Made by a program: the position numbers and the translations under genes. Source: Leucogyrophana mollusca (lineage: Eukaryota > Basidiomycota > Agaricomycetes > Boletales). From it: a stretch of 64,000 nucleotides of DNA. The notes beneath the pieces are model-generated. The model saw only the letters and a list, made by a program, of their open reading frames with translations. It was not told where the DNA came from and did no database searches. Within the stretch, counting starts at the first letter, position 1; every line of letters starts with the position of its first letter. Positions 21,019 through 33,500 of this stretch are shown in pieces. The stretch spans positions 1 through 64,000 of the forward strand of contig MU266422.1 of assembly GCA_021014945.1 (NCBI GenBank), given 5' to 3'.

Positions 21019-22137
21019 TCAATGAATCCAAGGACTCAGGACGCCGAGCGGAAGGAGGTTGATTTTGGATCTGCGAGCTGCTTGGTCAGCGTCGATGTTT
21101 TCACGGCTTACTGTATAGAAATGTCCTCTTACAGCTGAAACACTCGTGCAACCAGCCTGACAGTCGGTAATAGCCGCCTCGGTATCCCACACTCGGATCG
21201 TGCCATCGTCCGACCCGCTTGCAACGAATCTACCATCCGGCGAACAGGCCACACAGAGAATGATGTCGGCACTGTGGCCCTGAAAGGGGCCAACCACGAG
21301 CGTCCCTGTCGCGGTGTCCCAGATGCACACGGAGCCGTCCTGCGAACCGCTTGCAACCCTCCTGCCGTTTGCCAATGACACAAGAGAGTACACAACACGT
21401 GTATGGCCCACCAAAGGCCCGAACGACGCGAGACAGCCGCTCTGGTAGTCAAATATCCATATCCTCCCAGCCAAATCTCCACATATGATATGCCGCCCAT
21501 CGGACGAGAACACTATAGACCAGTTGTGATTCTCACACCGGAAAGGCCCTGCTGTGAGCTGCCTTGTCCCCGCATCCCACACCCACAAATTCTTGTCGAC
21601 AGAGATGCTTGCGAACTTTTTGCCGTCTTGCGACCAAGCAACGGCGGTGACGCGGTCGGTATGCCCTTGAAGTGGCTCAAAGGCTGACGTATCAGTGTCG
21701 ATGTGCCATATGACGATGGTTTTCCCGCCTGGGGAGAGGATCTGGCGCCCGTCAGGGGATATGGAGGGCGGGGCGGTAGGCGGAGGTAGTTTAAGGATGT
21801 TGGTAGCACGCCTCGAACTGAGATCCCACACGCGCACGGTGCCATCGCGAGACGCACTAATGACATTCTTGCCGTCAGGCGTGATAGCCAGAGTCAAGAC
21901 ATCGCCACTATGCCCTTCGAGAGGCGGACCGATGGCATCGCCTGTGGTGACATCCCATACGCGGATACTCTTATCGACAGATCCGCTGATGATGTAGCGA
22001 CCGTCGGGAGTGTAAGCCATGCACCAGATCATGTCCGAATGCCCCTTCAATGTCCGTGTACAACAGGGTTTCGGAGGCGGGGCTGTCCGTAAGCTTGGTG
22101 GGAGGGAGGATTTAGACGCGGACATGTTCAAGGACAC
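21019..22137 (-). CDS. WD40-repeat beta-propeller protein
   Basis: One exon of 372 codons starting MSLNMSASKSSLPPSL. WD repeats follow in order: GHSDMIWCMAYTPDGRYIISG ending IRVWDV; GHSGDVLTLAITPDG ending VRVWDL; a weak, shorter third blade ending IVIWHI; GHTDRVTAVAWSQDG ending LWVWDA; a degenerate fifth ending IWIFDY; GHTRVVYSLVSLANG ending VCIWDT; GHSADIILCVACSPDG ending IRVWDT. Seven blades make a complete propeller, normally a scaffold for protein contacts. High similarity between blades 1, 2, 6 and 7 is typical of rapidly evolving mushroom WD40 families, but I see no NACHT or HET domain upstream. GTAAGA and GTAAGC donors near 21117-21135 suggest splicing into more exons, so the last 40 residues written here may not be real. 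Confidence 0.8.
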   Translation of the reverse strand: MSLNMSASKSSLPPSLRTAPPPKPCCTRTLKGHSDMIWCMAYTPDGRYIISGSVDKSIRVWDVTTGDAIGPPLEGHSGDVLTLAITPDGKNVISASRDGTVRVWDLSSRRATNILKLPPPTAPPSISPDGRQILSPGGKTIVIWHIDTDTSAFEPLQGHTDRVTAVAWSQDGKKFASISVDKNLWVWDAGTRQLTAGPFRCENHNWSIVFSSDGRHIICGDLAGRIWIFDYQSGCLASFGPLVGHTRVVYSLVSLANGRRVASGSQDGSVCIWDTATGTLVVGPFQGHSADIILCVACSPDGRFVASGSDDGTIRVWDTEAAITDCQAGCTSVSAVRGHFYTVSRENIDADQAARRSKINLLPLGVLSPWIH

Positions 22138-23084
22138 CGATGACGAGTCGTACGGGATATACGGAGATGTAGACTAGGGTGGATGTCTGGGTGTGGACCT
22201 GCTTATAGTCGCACCTAATAGCGGTGCCGAGCTCTTATCTATGTTGTCATATGGGACGATGGACCTGGCTTGATCTCGGACAGAGCCTGCCTGCTTCCGG
22301 AGCTATCTTGGATGATGGACTGTGTGAAGGCTCATCGGCGACCACCCGGTAATCATCTGGCAGGTATCCTCGTATAAACTTGACCCGGAAATGTGTCGAC
22401 ACGCTTGCTTCCATTTGATATACAGCAAAGCGATGGGCGCCAGAATGTCCCTATTAAAGAGTCGGTGGATGCTCACTCGAACAAGGCGGTGGCAAGGTAC
22501 AAGGTTCATTGTTCAACATTTCAACATTCAAGCGCCCAATGTTCACACACCAAAATCATAGACTCGGATGCATCATCTCCGCTACCAGAAAAATGTGCAA
22601 TAATCGTCGCGACGGATACATACTGTCTTTCGACAGCGCTCAGCTCGAGGCATCCCGCACGCTACACTCAATTTCGACCCTCTCGACCCACAAGCGGCCT
22701 CAGCCACGAGCAGCCATGATTGCTTCTTCGAACGATACGCGTCCGACGGTAAGGTATGCGTACGCGGCCCCGTCCCCTACCTCTACCTCGATGGCTGTTA
22801 TGTCTGGAACTTTATGTACAAGTGCAAGTACTCGAACAACGTCATGCTTACACTTACAAATGTGGATCGATGATCAAGAGCGCCCGATTCCGACGTCCCA
22901 TATCTCAAGCATATCCCGTCCGAGTCCTTCCCGGCACCTAAGCCGGCTCTCCCAAACATCTTACGCGCATCGTCCATCAGCTCCTCCAGCTTTTCGTAAG
23001 TAGCGAAGAGTACTCAACCCTCCAGGACTCCTGAGCACCCAGTGTTAGGAAATAGCTTTGATCGCGATATATGGTCCCTCAGGG
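22138..23084. other. Spacer between WD40 and methyltransferase genes
   Basis: Holds the promoter side of the WD40 gene. Plus-strand ORFs at 22509-23003 lack domains; an alternative frame at 22715-22870 has tyrosine- and cysteine-rich protein-like composition but no identifiable start, splice sites or family. Confidence 0.4.
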
Positions 23085-23852
23085 CTAAAGAACACCGGGA
23101 ACGAGCCTATACCTCACTCTCTGTGCATACCTCTCCCCCTCATCCCCGAAATGCTCTCGCAGGTAACCATCCTCTATCTTCGTCCGCACGATCACTGCCG
23201 CCCCGCCAAATAAAAACTGAAGCATCCAAAACGCCACTAGCGTCTTTCCGACCCACGAGTCCAGCCATCCACATGCACGTATAAACGAGCCGGGGCTCGC
23301 GTGCACAATCGTAAGTCCTACCGCCGCGACCACCCCCGCAGTGTAACCCGGGTGCCGCACAATTCCATACGGGCCGGTAGTGACTAGCGTGTGCTCTTTC
23401 TTGATACTGAGTTCATGGGTGAAATGGCGGCCGAGGGTGCGAATACTCCAGATACGCGCGAGGCTGCCGAGGATAGTCATGGCGGTACCGGCGACGACGT
23501 AGCGGTCGAGTGTAAACGATGGAAGCCGCCCATTTTGCAAGAGGGCAGAGAGTATTTTCGGCGAGGTCGGCGAGGGGTAGTTTTCAGCGAGGATCGTGGC
23601 CCCTTCAGCTATGCACGGTATCCAAACTATAGTCTGCGAGACTCTAAACATCAGAGACATGTGCGGGATAGCTATAGGGGTTTCACGGATATGTAGACGT
23701 ACGCGTAGGGCCATGGGGAGAAGAGGTAAGAAGTGCTCATAGAAAGGTCCCTTCGCTCGCTCCGATACATCAGAGGGAGGGTTAGGCCGTGCTATGGAGG
23801 AGCTAAGTGCGAAAGTGGATGCGAACACGAATGGTATCTTGACCAATGGCAT
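23085..23852 (-). CDS. Isoprenylcysteine carboxyl methyltransferase (ICMT)-like protein
   Basis: Single exon of 255 codons. The C-terminal half carries the ICMT/PEMT-like core: LGRHFTHELSIKKEHTLVTT, then GPYGIVRHPGYTAGVV (the RHPxY signature that binds the S-adenosylmethionine and methyl-acceptor side), then a re-entrant hydrophobic pair (LVAFWMLQFLFGGAAVIV) and RTKIEDGYLREHFGDE followed by the Y-x-x-x-V-x-YR-x-VPGV end. Enzymes of this fold methylate prenylated C-terminal cysteines in the endoplasmic reticulum membrane; Ste14 of yeast acts on a-factor and Ras. Mushrooms hold many divergent copies, so the true substrate is unknown. The N-terminus has hydrophobic segments fitting extra membrane helices. 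A possible GTACGT...TTTAG intron at 23638-23696 would break the frame, so I leave the gene intronless. Confidence 0.8.
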   Translation of the reverse strand: MPLVKIPFVFASTFALSSSIARPNPPSDVSERAKGPFYEHFLPLLPMALRVRLHIRETPIAIPHMSLMFRVSQTIVWIPCIAEGATILAENYPSPTSPKILSALLQNGRLPSFTLDRYVVAGTAMTILGSLARIWSIRTLGRHFTHELSIKKEHTLVTTGPYGIVRHPGYTAGVVAAVGLTIVHASPGSFIRACGWLDSWVGKTLVAFWMLQFLFGGAAVIVRTKIEDGYLREHFGDEGERYAQRVRYRLVPGVL

Positions 23853-25196
23853 ATTGTGGCTGGCAGTGACTGAAGCATAGTGGGCTAAACTTTGTGTTAT
23901 CCTCTACCTATATATCTTGGGAGGGCCACTTCTGGGTAGTCATTGTAAATATGTCCATCCGACGCTGCCGGACCTCTGTAAGGTCTCATGACGCAGACAA
24001 TCTCGGGGACATATCGAAGCTTACTGTGGGGAAAAGGCCGTCAGCGCAATGTATTGACGAGCGTGACTCAAATATTCACCGTTCATACGCAAGTACGATC
24101 TGGACATGGAACAGCTAAGGCAATTTTATCCAGTGAGCGTTGCTCTTGAGCTGTCCATTGTTGCCACTGGCAGAAACCCATCCTTAGGGTGCACGTGATG
24201 GGAAGCCCAAATTTTTGTAGGCGCCATCAAGGTGTCGTGAAGAACAGAAGAACTCCTTCCTGAACAACTGGCAGTCGGTGGTATTACCAGTGGTGTGTAG
24301 AGCATTTTATCCTCAAATTAAGTTATGTTATGCAGCCACAGAGTAAACACAACCTCATTTCAGTTCTCCAACTCTATTCCAAAACTTGTTGAGCGCCTAG
24401 CCGACTGGCAAGATAAGTGTCGATATCGCGTCGACTCGGACGCGACGAAACACCTTTGTGCTTCGCGGGGGGAATACGATCAGCATCACACCTCCCAGGA
24501 CCCCAATAAGCCGAAAGAGGCAGCAGTGTCGATATAAAACAGAGCCAGCCCCAATGGACGTCACCAACGCTTGCTCGCTCGAGAAGTCTTGCATAATCGG
24601 GCTGGTCCGCAAAATGATATCAGTTGTGCAATCATTACATAGTAATTCACCCTTCGCACGTCAGTTCCTGTTTTCATAGCGCACGTGTCGCTATGCATGT
24701 CGCGCCGACTCGGACACGATGAAACACCGTTGTGCTTTGTGAAGGGAATACAATAACCACGCAGACACTCCACATTTGATATTGATCAACCTTGAATATT
24801 TTGACGGCGCCTCGGATGGTATACTGAGACTCGAGGAACGCATCCGCTGCAGTAGCGCATGAGTGTGAATCTCTCCACTCGCACAATGGCGTCGATTTTC
24901 GAGCAACTTGAAGGCGCCGTGACAAATGTAAACGAGGGGCGATCCATGTCAGGGTGACAGAACAACAGGCAAATACGTGCCCAAAGGAGGGACAGTCCCT
25001 GTGGAGTGAGCACCAGTGACGCTATGGAGGCCCGCGTCATAGACGCGGGCGATACATCGTCATCCGAGAATTGAGTGTGGATTGGTAGCAGTATCGGCAA
25101 AGTCTACGATTTTTAGCATGAACTAGTGGTTTAGACTTCTCATCTATCGCAGTTGAGGGCCTCTGGGTATCTGATTGGCTATATTGTTCTCTACAC
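23853..25196. other. Spacer with a diverged direct repeat and a possible gene remnant
   Basis: A direct repeat of about 70 bp lies at 24417-24491 and 24685-24765 (shared words GACTCGGAC, ACGATGAAACACC or ACGAAACACC, GGGAATACRATMA). On the minus strand around 25100-24800 an interrupted frame reads TRASIASLVL, SLLWARICLLF and, after a one-base shift, PLVYICHGAFKL. This faintly recalls one membrane region of CSC1/OSCA-type (DUF221) proteins, but it is too short and broken to call. Otherwise nothing is recognised. Confidence 0.35.
24417..24765. repeat. Pair of ~70-bp diverged direct repeats
   Basis: Units 24417-24491 and 24685-24765 are separated by about 190 bp. Both read on the minus strand through similar peptide-like strings (VFPPRSTKVFRRVRV and VFPSQSTTVFHRVRV), so an ancient exon duplication is one explanation. 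No unit carries terminal inverted repeats. Confidence 0.5.
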
Positions 25197-26369
25197 TCAT
25201 TTCAGTAGACGCAACTTCATCGCCGCGCAACGACGTACTTGAACTTTGGTCCACTGCGTGACTAATGCTTGCGTCCTGTTATTGAGGGCCTCACGACAGA
25301 TTGGGCAGTGTATTTCGTTTTCTATCGGACCAATGGTGGACTTGATGGTGGTTGTGGTCAGATCTGGTGGAATCAGACCTGTCAGATTTGTCCTTGATAC
25401 GTAGAGGCTCCGATGTGCGAACCTACGCTCGAGCTCCAAACCAAAGAGGCCGTCGCCAGAGTCCAAGCCGTCGCCAATTTGCCCTGATCGGTGGATGTGC
25501 AAGTCGGTGTGGGTGGGTGAGAGTTTGGGGGTGGCATAATGATGCGCTTGAGACCCTCCACGCGCTCATAATGCAGCAAAAATAAGCGTTTCAGATAGTG
25601 TGAGCCTATCTGCTTTGCCATTTCGTCCGTGATAGAAGACAGATCGAAAGACAACAGGTGAGAGGACACCGGAACAGCAAGATCGTGCAAATCGTATTTG
25701 GCAGCAAGTACGTAGGCGTCTATTGGATGGAGGGGAGCATGGGCGAGAACGAGGTCACTGAGGGGACTGGATGGAGTCATGAACCTCTTGACGGGGATCT
25801 CGTTGGCGGCCAAAGCTGCCACAGCGGTAGAAACGGCCTCATACGAAGGCAAGTAATGAGCGCATGACAGACCGTATATGGTATGAAGGATGATATTCAA
25901 GGTCGTCGACGATTCCGAGATAGTGATTACAGATTCCGCGGAGCCATTCGGTGATGGCGGCAAAGAGGAATATGATATATGGAAGGCATGCTCGGATGCG
26001 GCTTGTAATGTTGAGCGGTGAACATGGAAAAACACCGAGTCCGACGATACAAGTATAAGATCTGGAGGATGGGTCGAATATGTGGATGCGGGGGGGAACC
26101 CAGTTGAAACTAATAAGGTGGAGTTTTGGCCGATTTCGGGAGCTGTGGACGACTCTGAGGATACCCGGAATACCTATATCAACCGTGTAAGCAGCATGGT
26201 CCCAGCCTAGATCGATCGGATAACATACAGGCGGGGCGGGATGCGAAGAGGATGCAGTAGGATTTGTGAGTGGGGAAGCGGGCGCCTCCATAGTATTTTC
26301 GAGGAGGGGTGGATTCCCAGATCCAGAGGATGGCAGAAGAAGATCGGTCCAGTCGCTGTGAGTCTCCAT
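25197..26369 (-). CDS. BTB/POZ-like protein of the Agaricomycete type
   Basis: Exons 26369-26174, 26109-25423 and 25363-25197 join to 349 residues (323 if the second ATG at 26291 is used). Splicing removes two frame breaks and restores PDLILVSSDSVFFHVHRSTL, the BTB core strand and helix, then SESSTTLNIILHTIYGLSC and APLHPIDAYVLAAKYDLHDLA (the BACK-like helical continuation typical of mushroom BTB proteins). The last exon gives a zinc-knuckle-like CPICREAL. Introns are 64 and 59 nt. Such proteins are often proposed as Cul3 adaptors or as nuclear proteins; this subgroup is uncharacterised. The CPIC motif has only two cysteines close together, so a full zinc-binding site is not shown. Confidence 0.75.
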
Positions 26370-29300
26370 GCTGAAGAGGTGGAAGGGGCAGGCGATGGTC
26401 TAGATAGAGAGGTGCGTTTTATATGTTGTCGGGGTGTGGGTGGCCAAAGAATCTTTCTAACAAGTACTGGAAGATTCGCCCAGGTACCAAGTGTGGCGAA
26501 GTCTATTATATATGTTTTTGATAAAGTTACCATAGAGAGGTGTGTGGAGTGAGATACGGTGACCCGAACCAGATCGCTACGTGAGCTCGAGCTGCACTAC
26601 TGATGCGACCCCTCGGTCCGGGAATCTTGATTTCCGCCTGTCATCAACTTGCTTGCCTGAAATACAAGGAAACGACATACATCATAATAGAGGCAGTGAC
26701 CTAAGCCCCAATAGGCTTCACCAAAGAGAGCCCACTTCTCAAATAACCAAGTAGCGCACGGACAGAAAGCCCGCCCGTCCATAGGATGGCTCAGGCGGAC
26801 TGATCAGCCTGCGATCGTGAGAGCGGCCGCTGCCGCTGGGATTGTCTTTGGTGCTTGGGGACACGTTATAGCCCCTTGATGAAATGCTGTAGGTGCGTGT
26901 TGACGGTCATTGGGCTGATCTTGCTTTGTCATTTGGCACGATCCGGCTGGATTGGACCTGGTGTAGTATCCTCATGTAAGATGCGGCAAGGCGGATTTGT
27001 AGAACCGGAATGCTCTTCTTGATATTCTGATGTGGACGGCCATCTCCAATTGGTCCCTCGGGAAAATATGGCGAATTAGGAGCTGCGCGAGGTTCCTAAA
27101 GTTTAATCAGTCAGCGTGTTGGTTTTTATCGGTTCGATGATACCACCTGAGGAGAACCGAGCTGGCCCACCTTTCGTTCGGCCGGGTAGGGGACTACGGG
27201 AGGTGCTGCAAACATGGAACAACTGTGACGCATACCACTGAAGTATAACCGGAACGGTGATTGGACGGGTTGGGACCACCAAAAAACTACCGCGAAAAGT
27301 CGACGTTGAGGATGAGACGACCGCGAACGAGCGGCTGCTGAACTCTGCCAGTCCCAGAAAAATAAAGGGTAATTGGATGAGCCCGACCTGCTGGTAAACG
27401 GTCTTGTCGTCGTCGTAATTAAATTCCTATCGGATCAAATCAGGAAAAGGCAGCGAAAGGGTAGGCAGAATAAATGCAAATAGTGGTTGGGTTTGCATGA
27501 GGCGGTGGAGGGATTCTTGGAGCCTGGATATCGTGCGACCGAACCTTATACCGTGCAAGGTGCAATTGGAATTGGACTTTGAACTGAACTCCAGCTGCTG
27601 TGTCCTCGGCTAATGACGGCGACCACAGAAAACCTGGGTGCCTTTGGTCAGGAGAATGGCGAGGAGCATGTACACGGAAGGAGAATATTTACAGGTCCAT
27701 CGACATAATCAACAATGGGTGGACATTCCCTGGTGCGGTGTCGAATTTCTGAGCACTGGGTTCGGACGGGTGAGTGGAACCAACCACTTCATGCAAGCGA
27801 TTGGAACCTCCCAAGCTGACAGACTCGACAGCGGACACAACCGCCAGGGGCCCATGTCCCTTTTGCCAACGGTGAGTTAGCAAGATAATCGTTCTCTAGC
27901 ATCTATCCGGTCAACGAGCGGTCCCAAGCTATTTGCAAGCTGAAACTTTTACCAAAGCAAAGCTCCCGACGTGGTCCACCGCTATATAATGAACGCCTCG
28001 CGCTGTACCGAGCATGTTTTCTATCAAGTTCCAATATATATGTAAACGGTCAGCAAGGGAACCGGCAATATTCGAGGGCTTGGGGCTAGGAAGTCTGTTT
28101 TTTCCAATAACGTCAGCGCTCGGCTGGCGAACAGACAAAGTACAAACCGTACCCTCAGCGACATTGTTGCATTGGATGGATGGTCATGAAGGTAAGCAAA
28201 CCCTTACCGACCCCCACGCATTTTACTGTCCGGACAAACGCTTATGAGAATTCTGCCAGCTCTGAGATCCGCACAGTTGCTCACCCGTCAAGTACTGCAC
28301 ATCAAACACTTCTACCCCTTTTAGGATCAAAAAGCTGAGCTACCCGAACAACGATATGCGTGAAGCATTCAGCTGAGATATACCTGTCGGTCAAGGACAT
28401 CATGCCTGTAGCGAACTCGGAAAAGGCGGGTAGCCCCCACGACGCTCAGCGACCGAAATCCACGGGGGAAGCAGCGCTGTATGACAAATGAGTGGAAGTA
28501 CTTCATAGGCAAAATATTGGCGGCGGTATGACGATTCTGAGCAGACATCCAATTAGGTATCAGTGCGGCGAGACCGTGGCGAAAGGTATGCTTACTTTGG
28601 ACCGTGCCATCCGCTTCTGCCTCACAATCTTCTTCGCCAGGGTCTCCTTTTAGGAAAAACCGGTGTTTCTAGCTATTGGAAGGGAAGGTCGACCTTGTGG
28701 GCCAAGATGATGGATGTAAGCCCTCCATAAACAAAGCGTTCATCAACGGAGGTCCTGCGCCGTGCCAGTTGATAACTATTGTCCGGGTCATCTCGTTATT
28801 TCTTTAAGAGAATGGACGGCTGGTATCAAGAAGCTTAAAAGAATGGTCGAGCCAAGCAGCGCACCCTGCATCTCATGCTCTTCAGTTCTTTGAAGGTGGG
28901 GTGATTCCCGAAAGAGAGGATTCGAGGTTATCCGACGCGGTTACGGTGAACGCCCTGAAGCTCTCACCTCTACAGGACTCGCTCTGCACGGAGTCGACCT
29001 TTTTGCCTCAAAGGATTGCGTTAAATATCAAGTGGAATCTCTGCTGGGGAAAGTGTGGGGGTGAGACCCGAGCAAGATGACGGCTCTCCGACTGCGGGCC
29101 TGTGCAAGCAACCACAGCGGCGTCATTTGATGTTTCTGGCCCACCCTCCTTTTGGTGACGCGCTCTGGCGGTCAAGCGCTGCTTACCAAGAGTTTCCCAT
29201 CTTCCTGGAGTAGCGACTCCGAGTGCACTCCAAACCACTAGTGGCCGAGTTTGGGCCGAGTCCTGACCACATTCGCGACAAGGCGAGCCTGCCTTTTAAA

Positions 29301-30528
29301 TGAATCCATCCGCTCACGAAGGATGAACGATTTTACGGAGCGAGAAGACATGGCCTTCGTATACACGCAGACCTCAGTCACAAGTCCGTTGATCTTTGAA
29401 TCTACGTCGGCGTCAGCTGAACTGACTCTCCCAAACAACCAGAGATGAATATCTTTGCCACCCAGTCAGTGGTAAGTGGCTCGGGGCTCGATATGAACGC
29501 AAACCTGAGGGAAGCGCGCATTGTGATCGCGCCCAGGCCTGGGGAGGCTTTTGTCCAGGTCATGTCAGGCAACCAGGCCTCCCTGGCGAGATTCCTGGGA
29601 TCAATTTTGTAAGTACAATTTGAGCCGCATCAGTAATTGCATTAATTTATCCGCGTACAGGGACATACACAGGAGCAATCTGGTATTCATACTAGAGCCA
29701 GTGGCCGGCACGACGTGGCAAAGGCTTGCGCGAAGCGGATGCCGACGTTCGCACAATATAGGGCCTCTGACATCGATATGTACCCTGTGCCGAAATCCAC
29801 ACGCATTCACATAACGCTGTGAAATACTCAAGGCCCCAAAACAGCACAGACTAATCCTGCTGGCTGAAGCCCTCCACATCATTGCGAGAGTGAGGGTAGT
29901 GGGTGAACGAAACCTCAGATCTTGACACTCATACAGCAAGCTCCAAAGTCGAGTCGGCTGCGAACACTAAATGGGAGTTTGCAAATACAATGATGTCTCC
30001 AGCAGACGGTAGCATTCGTCCCTTTCCCTCTCAACTTCAATTCAAGTTCGGACGACCTTCCTGGCTGATTGACACTTAACCTCCATCATGCAGTCTCAGC
30101 TTTCTAACGTGCTCACTGAGCAACACTCCTCTAAAGTTGGAGCTTTCCCTGCCGTCGTAGGTCTTGTGGTTCAGTCTGCATCTAATCCCGTGTCCCCAGC
30201 CAAACCGGAATCAGCCAGTCGACCGACCCACTCTCATCAAGCCTGAATTGTGCGTCCACGTTATATGAGTTTCGAGCTGAAACGACTCGGCTTGTTCTCT
30301 TGTTTCATCCTCCTCTACGTTGATTATCCCTGGTCCGACTGCGTTCGGTTGTGTAGAATAGAAGACGTAGTATTTTTGCAATTTGGATCATGATCTTGAT
30401 GATTACTTTGCGACCAAGGTCGTGGGAAAAATGTGGTGTTAGGTAGAAACGGACGGCTTATTGGGTTGGCGCAACATGAGGATATAGTCCCCCAGCCGCA
30501 TTTCACGAGTTGGCTCCTTACCGCCACC
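26370..30528. other. 4.1-kb stretch with no supported gene
   Basis: The longest ORFs are under 115 codons, unrelated to each other and without domains. I checked for terminal inverted repeats, reverse-transcriptase or transposase motifs and tRNA arms and saw none. A 52-codon ORF at 30088-30246 is the only coding-looking frame near the right end. It may be a decayed region or hold genes with very short exons that I cannot assemble. Confidence 0.4.
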
Positions 30529-33500
30529 ATGTCTGATCAATCCCCTCCACCAAAGCCAAAGCCAGGCTCGCTGCGAGATAGGATCGCAGCTTTCGAGAAC
30601 AAGGGGTCAGCAGCCCCATCCACGGCCCCCCCTGCCCCGCGTCCAAAGCCAGCCGGGCTGCAGTGGAAGCCAAAGGCACCATCGCCACCTTCTTCTCCAG
30701 GATCATCTGCAGATAATGTACAGCCAGCCGAAAGGAAGATTGCCGGCGTAGGCGGGATGTCTGCCTCGGACGCGATGGAGAGCATCGGGAGAGGAGGCTC
30801 CTTGAAGGAGCGCATGGCTGCGCTTCAGGGAAGAGGCGGATTCGGCGGCGCGCCGCCACCAGTTGCGCCAAAGCCTACTGAGAAACCAAAGTGGAAGCCG
30901 CCCCCAGTGGTGTCTCCACCTGTGGACGAAGATGAGCCCGAACGTGAAGAGATCGCAGTTATTCGTGGGACCTCCAAGTCACCCCCTCCCGTTGCGGAAA
31001 GGAGATCCGAGGAACCAGAGACTGATACACCTGACGTCGCGAAGGAGGGTCAGGATGCAGGCTCGTCCGAGCCGGATCCCCAGGAGGAAGAGAGGCAGCG
31101 TCGTGCTGCAATTGCGGCTCGGATGGCCCGCCTTGGTGGAGCCAGAGTCGGGATGGGTCCTCCGATCTTTGCGCCAAAGCCGTCGTTCAAGAAACCAGAA
31201 GTTTCATCCCCAGAAGCAAAGCAAGAAGACGAAGCCACACCCTTGAAAGGAGACGATGACGGATTCGCAAGCGAGGGTACGTCTTTTATAAGATGAGACT
31301 ACTGATATCTGTCACTCAAATGGCCCACCCGCAGGTGTTTCAACCCCTAAGCAAGATACGACTGGCACTCCTGCCGAAGGAGAAGCGCCCAGTGAGCCAG
31401 GTGAGTTGTGCTAGCCTGGTCTTACACCCTTCACGCTCATACTTCGCAGTTTCAGAATATTTCGGTGCGCGCAAGGATTCTACATCCTCAACATCGCTCT
31501 CAGCCCAAGCGACGCCCCCTGCTCCCAGCCGCTCTCCATCACACATGCCTGTGCCTGCCGGCCCACGCAGGGCTGCTCCCCCTCGTAAGAAGGCTTACAA
31601 ATCACCTTCACCCGCTGCGGAGCCTGTTGCAATGGTGACGAGTGGTGATCAGGTTACAACTCCAGAACAGTTATCCGTTTCCAATGATGCGGATAGGGAG
31701 GCGGAGCTGTCGACAGGAGACGTGCAGAGGGAGATCGGCGAGGTGAACAAGTCGGCTGAGGAGTCTCAAAACGCGGTCGAAGCCCAGTCGCCTGTCTCAG
31801 AAGACCTCGCGCAGGACGATGTTCCCACACGCGAAGCCCCTCAGCCGCCGCAGGATGTTGTCGACGAGCCGTCGCCGCCTCCCACAGAGCCGGTTCAAGA
31901 GAAGACACTTCCGGACGATGTTGAGAACAACCAGCTCGTCCCGGAAGCTGGACAGTCACTGCATGATTCTCCTGCCGAGCTTGAAGATACGGAAGGTCCG
32001 CATAAAGAACCCGTGGACCCTGAACCAGAGCAGGGACGTGTTCAGGAAGAAGAGATTGAAGAAGACGAGGACGAAGATGCTCGTCGGAAACGCGTTGCTA
32101 AGAAATTGGCGCAGATGGGCGCTTTCAATCCCTTTGCGGGACCGCCTCCCGTTCCCCGCCGCGAGTCGACATCCGAAGTCGTCCGGGAGGCCGAACCTGA
32201 GGCAGAGCCAGATGTAGACGAGGAGGTCAATGTCGGTGTCGAAGAAGTGGGAGAGTCGATCCCGCCCCCACCTGTCCTCCGTCGCGAGTTCGGTACTTTG
32301 AACGCCTCGGCAGCAGAGTCTAAGTTGGAGGGACACACAAGCGGAAGAAAGGATAGCATTGGGTCTTCTACAATGGTCGTCGACGAACGTGCCTTCGAAC
32401 GTGGCCACAGTCCCGATGTTATGAAAGAACAAGAGATCGGAGGTGCAGAGACACATGATCAAGATGGTGAATCTTAACATTTTATGCTTATCCTGTACTC
32501 GTATAAAATTGTGTATTAATTGCACTCTGTTACCCTTTTCGTATACAGACGTGGCGACGCATGAAGTCCTCGTCGCGGAGGAAGAGGAGGAAATTGCCGA
32601 AGAATTTCCCGAAGACGGTGTCAGGCACAGGACGCTTTATCATCACAATGGAAGCGATGCTGATGAAGGCGGAGAGGAGAATGATTGTACACACGGGCAG
32701 GCCGTTGCCGCCGGGTCATATAGTGATCGAGGCGATGACGAACAATACATATCTGACGATAATGTTGACGAACCTATCCCTCACCAACGCCACGGAGAAG
32801 AGAGCGAAGACGACCGTATATCGCAAGAGCATTTCCAGGCGGCCAAAGGCGCGGATCTCTCAGATAAAGGGGCCGAAAGAGACGCTGAAGATAACGAGGG
32901 ACATTACGCTGACAGCGATAACTTTGACGCCGGGCCCTCTCAGGACGACAACGACGACGACATGGGCCCACCACGAATTACTCGCCCAATCCCCCCTCCT
33001 CCGGTGAATATGGGCACGCGGCCTACATTTGCACCTTCTTTGCCTTCTCCCCGTGTGCCCCCTCCGCGGACTCCATTACATACCCTGAGAGACGGCGAAG
33101 CAGAGCGTGCGGAATCGCCAGACCCAAGGCCAGTCCCTCCCCCCAGCTCAACCAGGAATGGTCAGCCAATAGACACTTATTCGCGTGCACCTAATGACAT
33201 GAATCCTGTTTATAGCCTGGGAGTTTGATGAAGACGAAGAGGCACCAGCGCCTCCCCCACGGCGGTCATTCCCTCCGCCACCGCGCCGCTCTAGTACTAG
33301 CGGAGGCCCGACGGAATCATATGCCACGAGGGAAGCACCTCCCACTCCCCCCCCAGTTCCGATTTCCCCGCGACCCAGTGTTCGCCGCGCGACGTCGCCT
33401 CCAGTCGCTAGCCCTCCATCAGCGCACGAAGAATTGCCAGCACCTCATGAATCCATCGAAGAAGGTCAGTCTCACTTTCCCACTGCCTACATGCACTTGA

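Noticed and set aside
22509..23003. 164-codon plus ORF
   Set aside because: Low-complexity Ser/Thr-rich, no domain, and a competing frame looks equally protein-like for only about 50 codons.
23638..23696. Candidate GTACGT-TTTAG intron in the ICMT-like gene
   Set aside because: 59 nt, so splicing would break the downstream frame that carries the catalytic motifs.
30088..30246. 52-codon ORF starting MQSQLSNVLTE
   Set aside because: Start recalls a small Ragulator-type protein, but nothing downstream continues that fold; too little to call.
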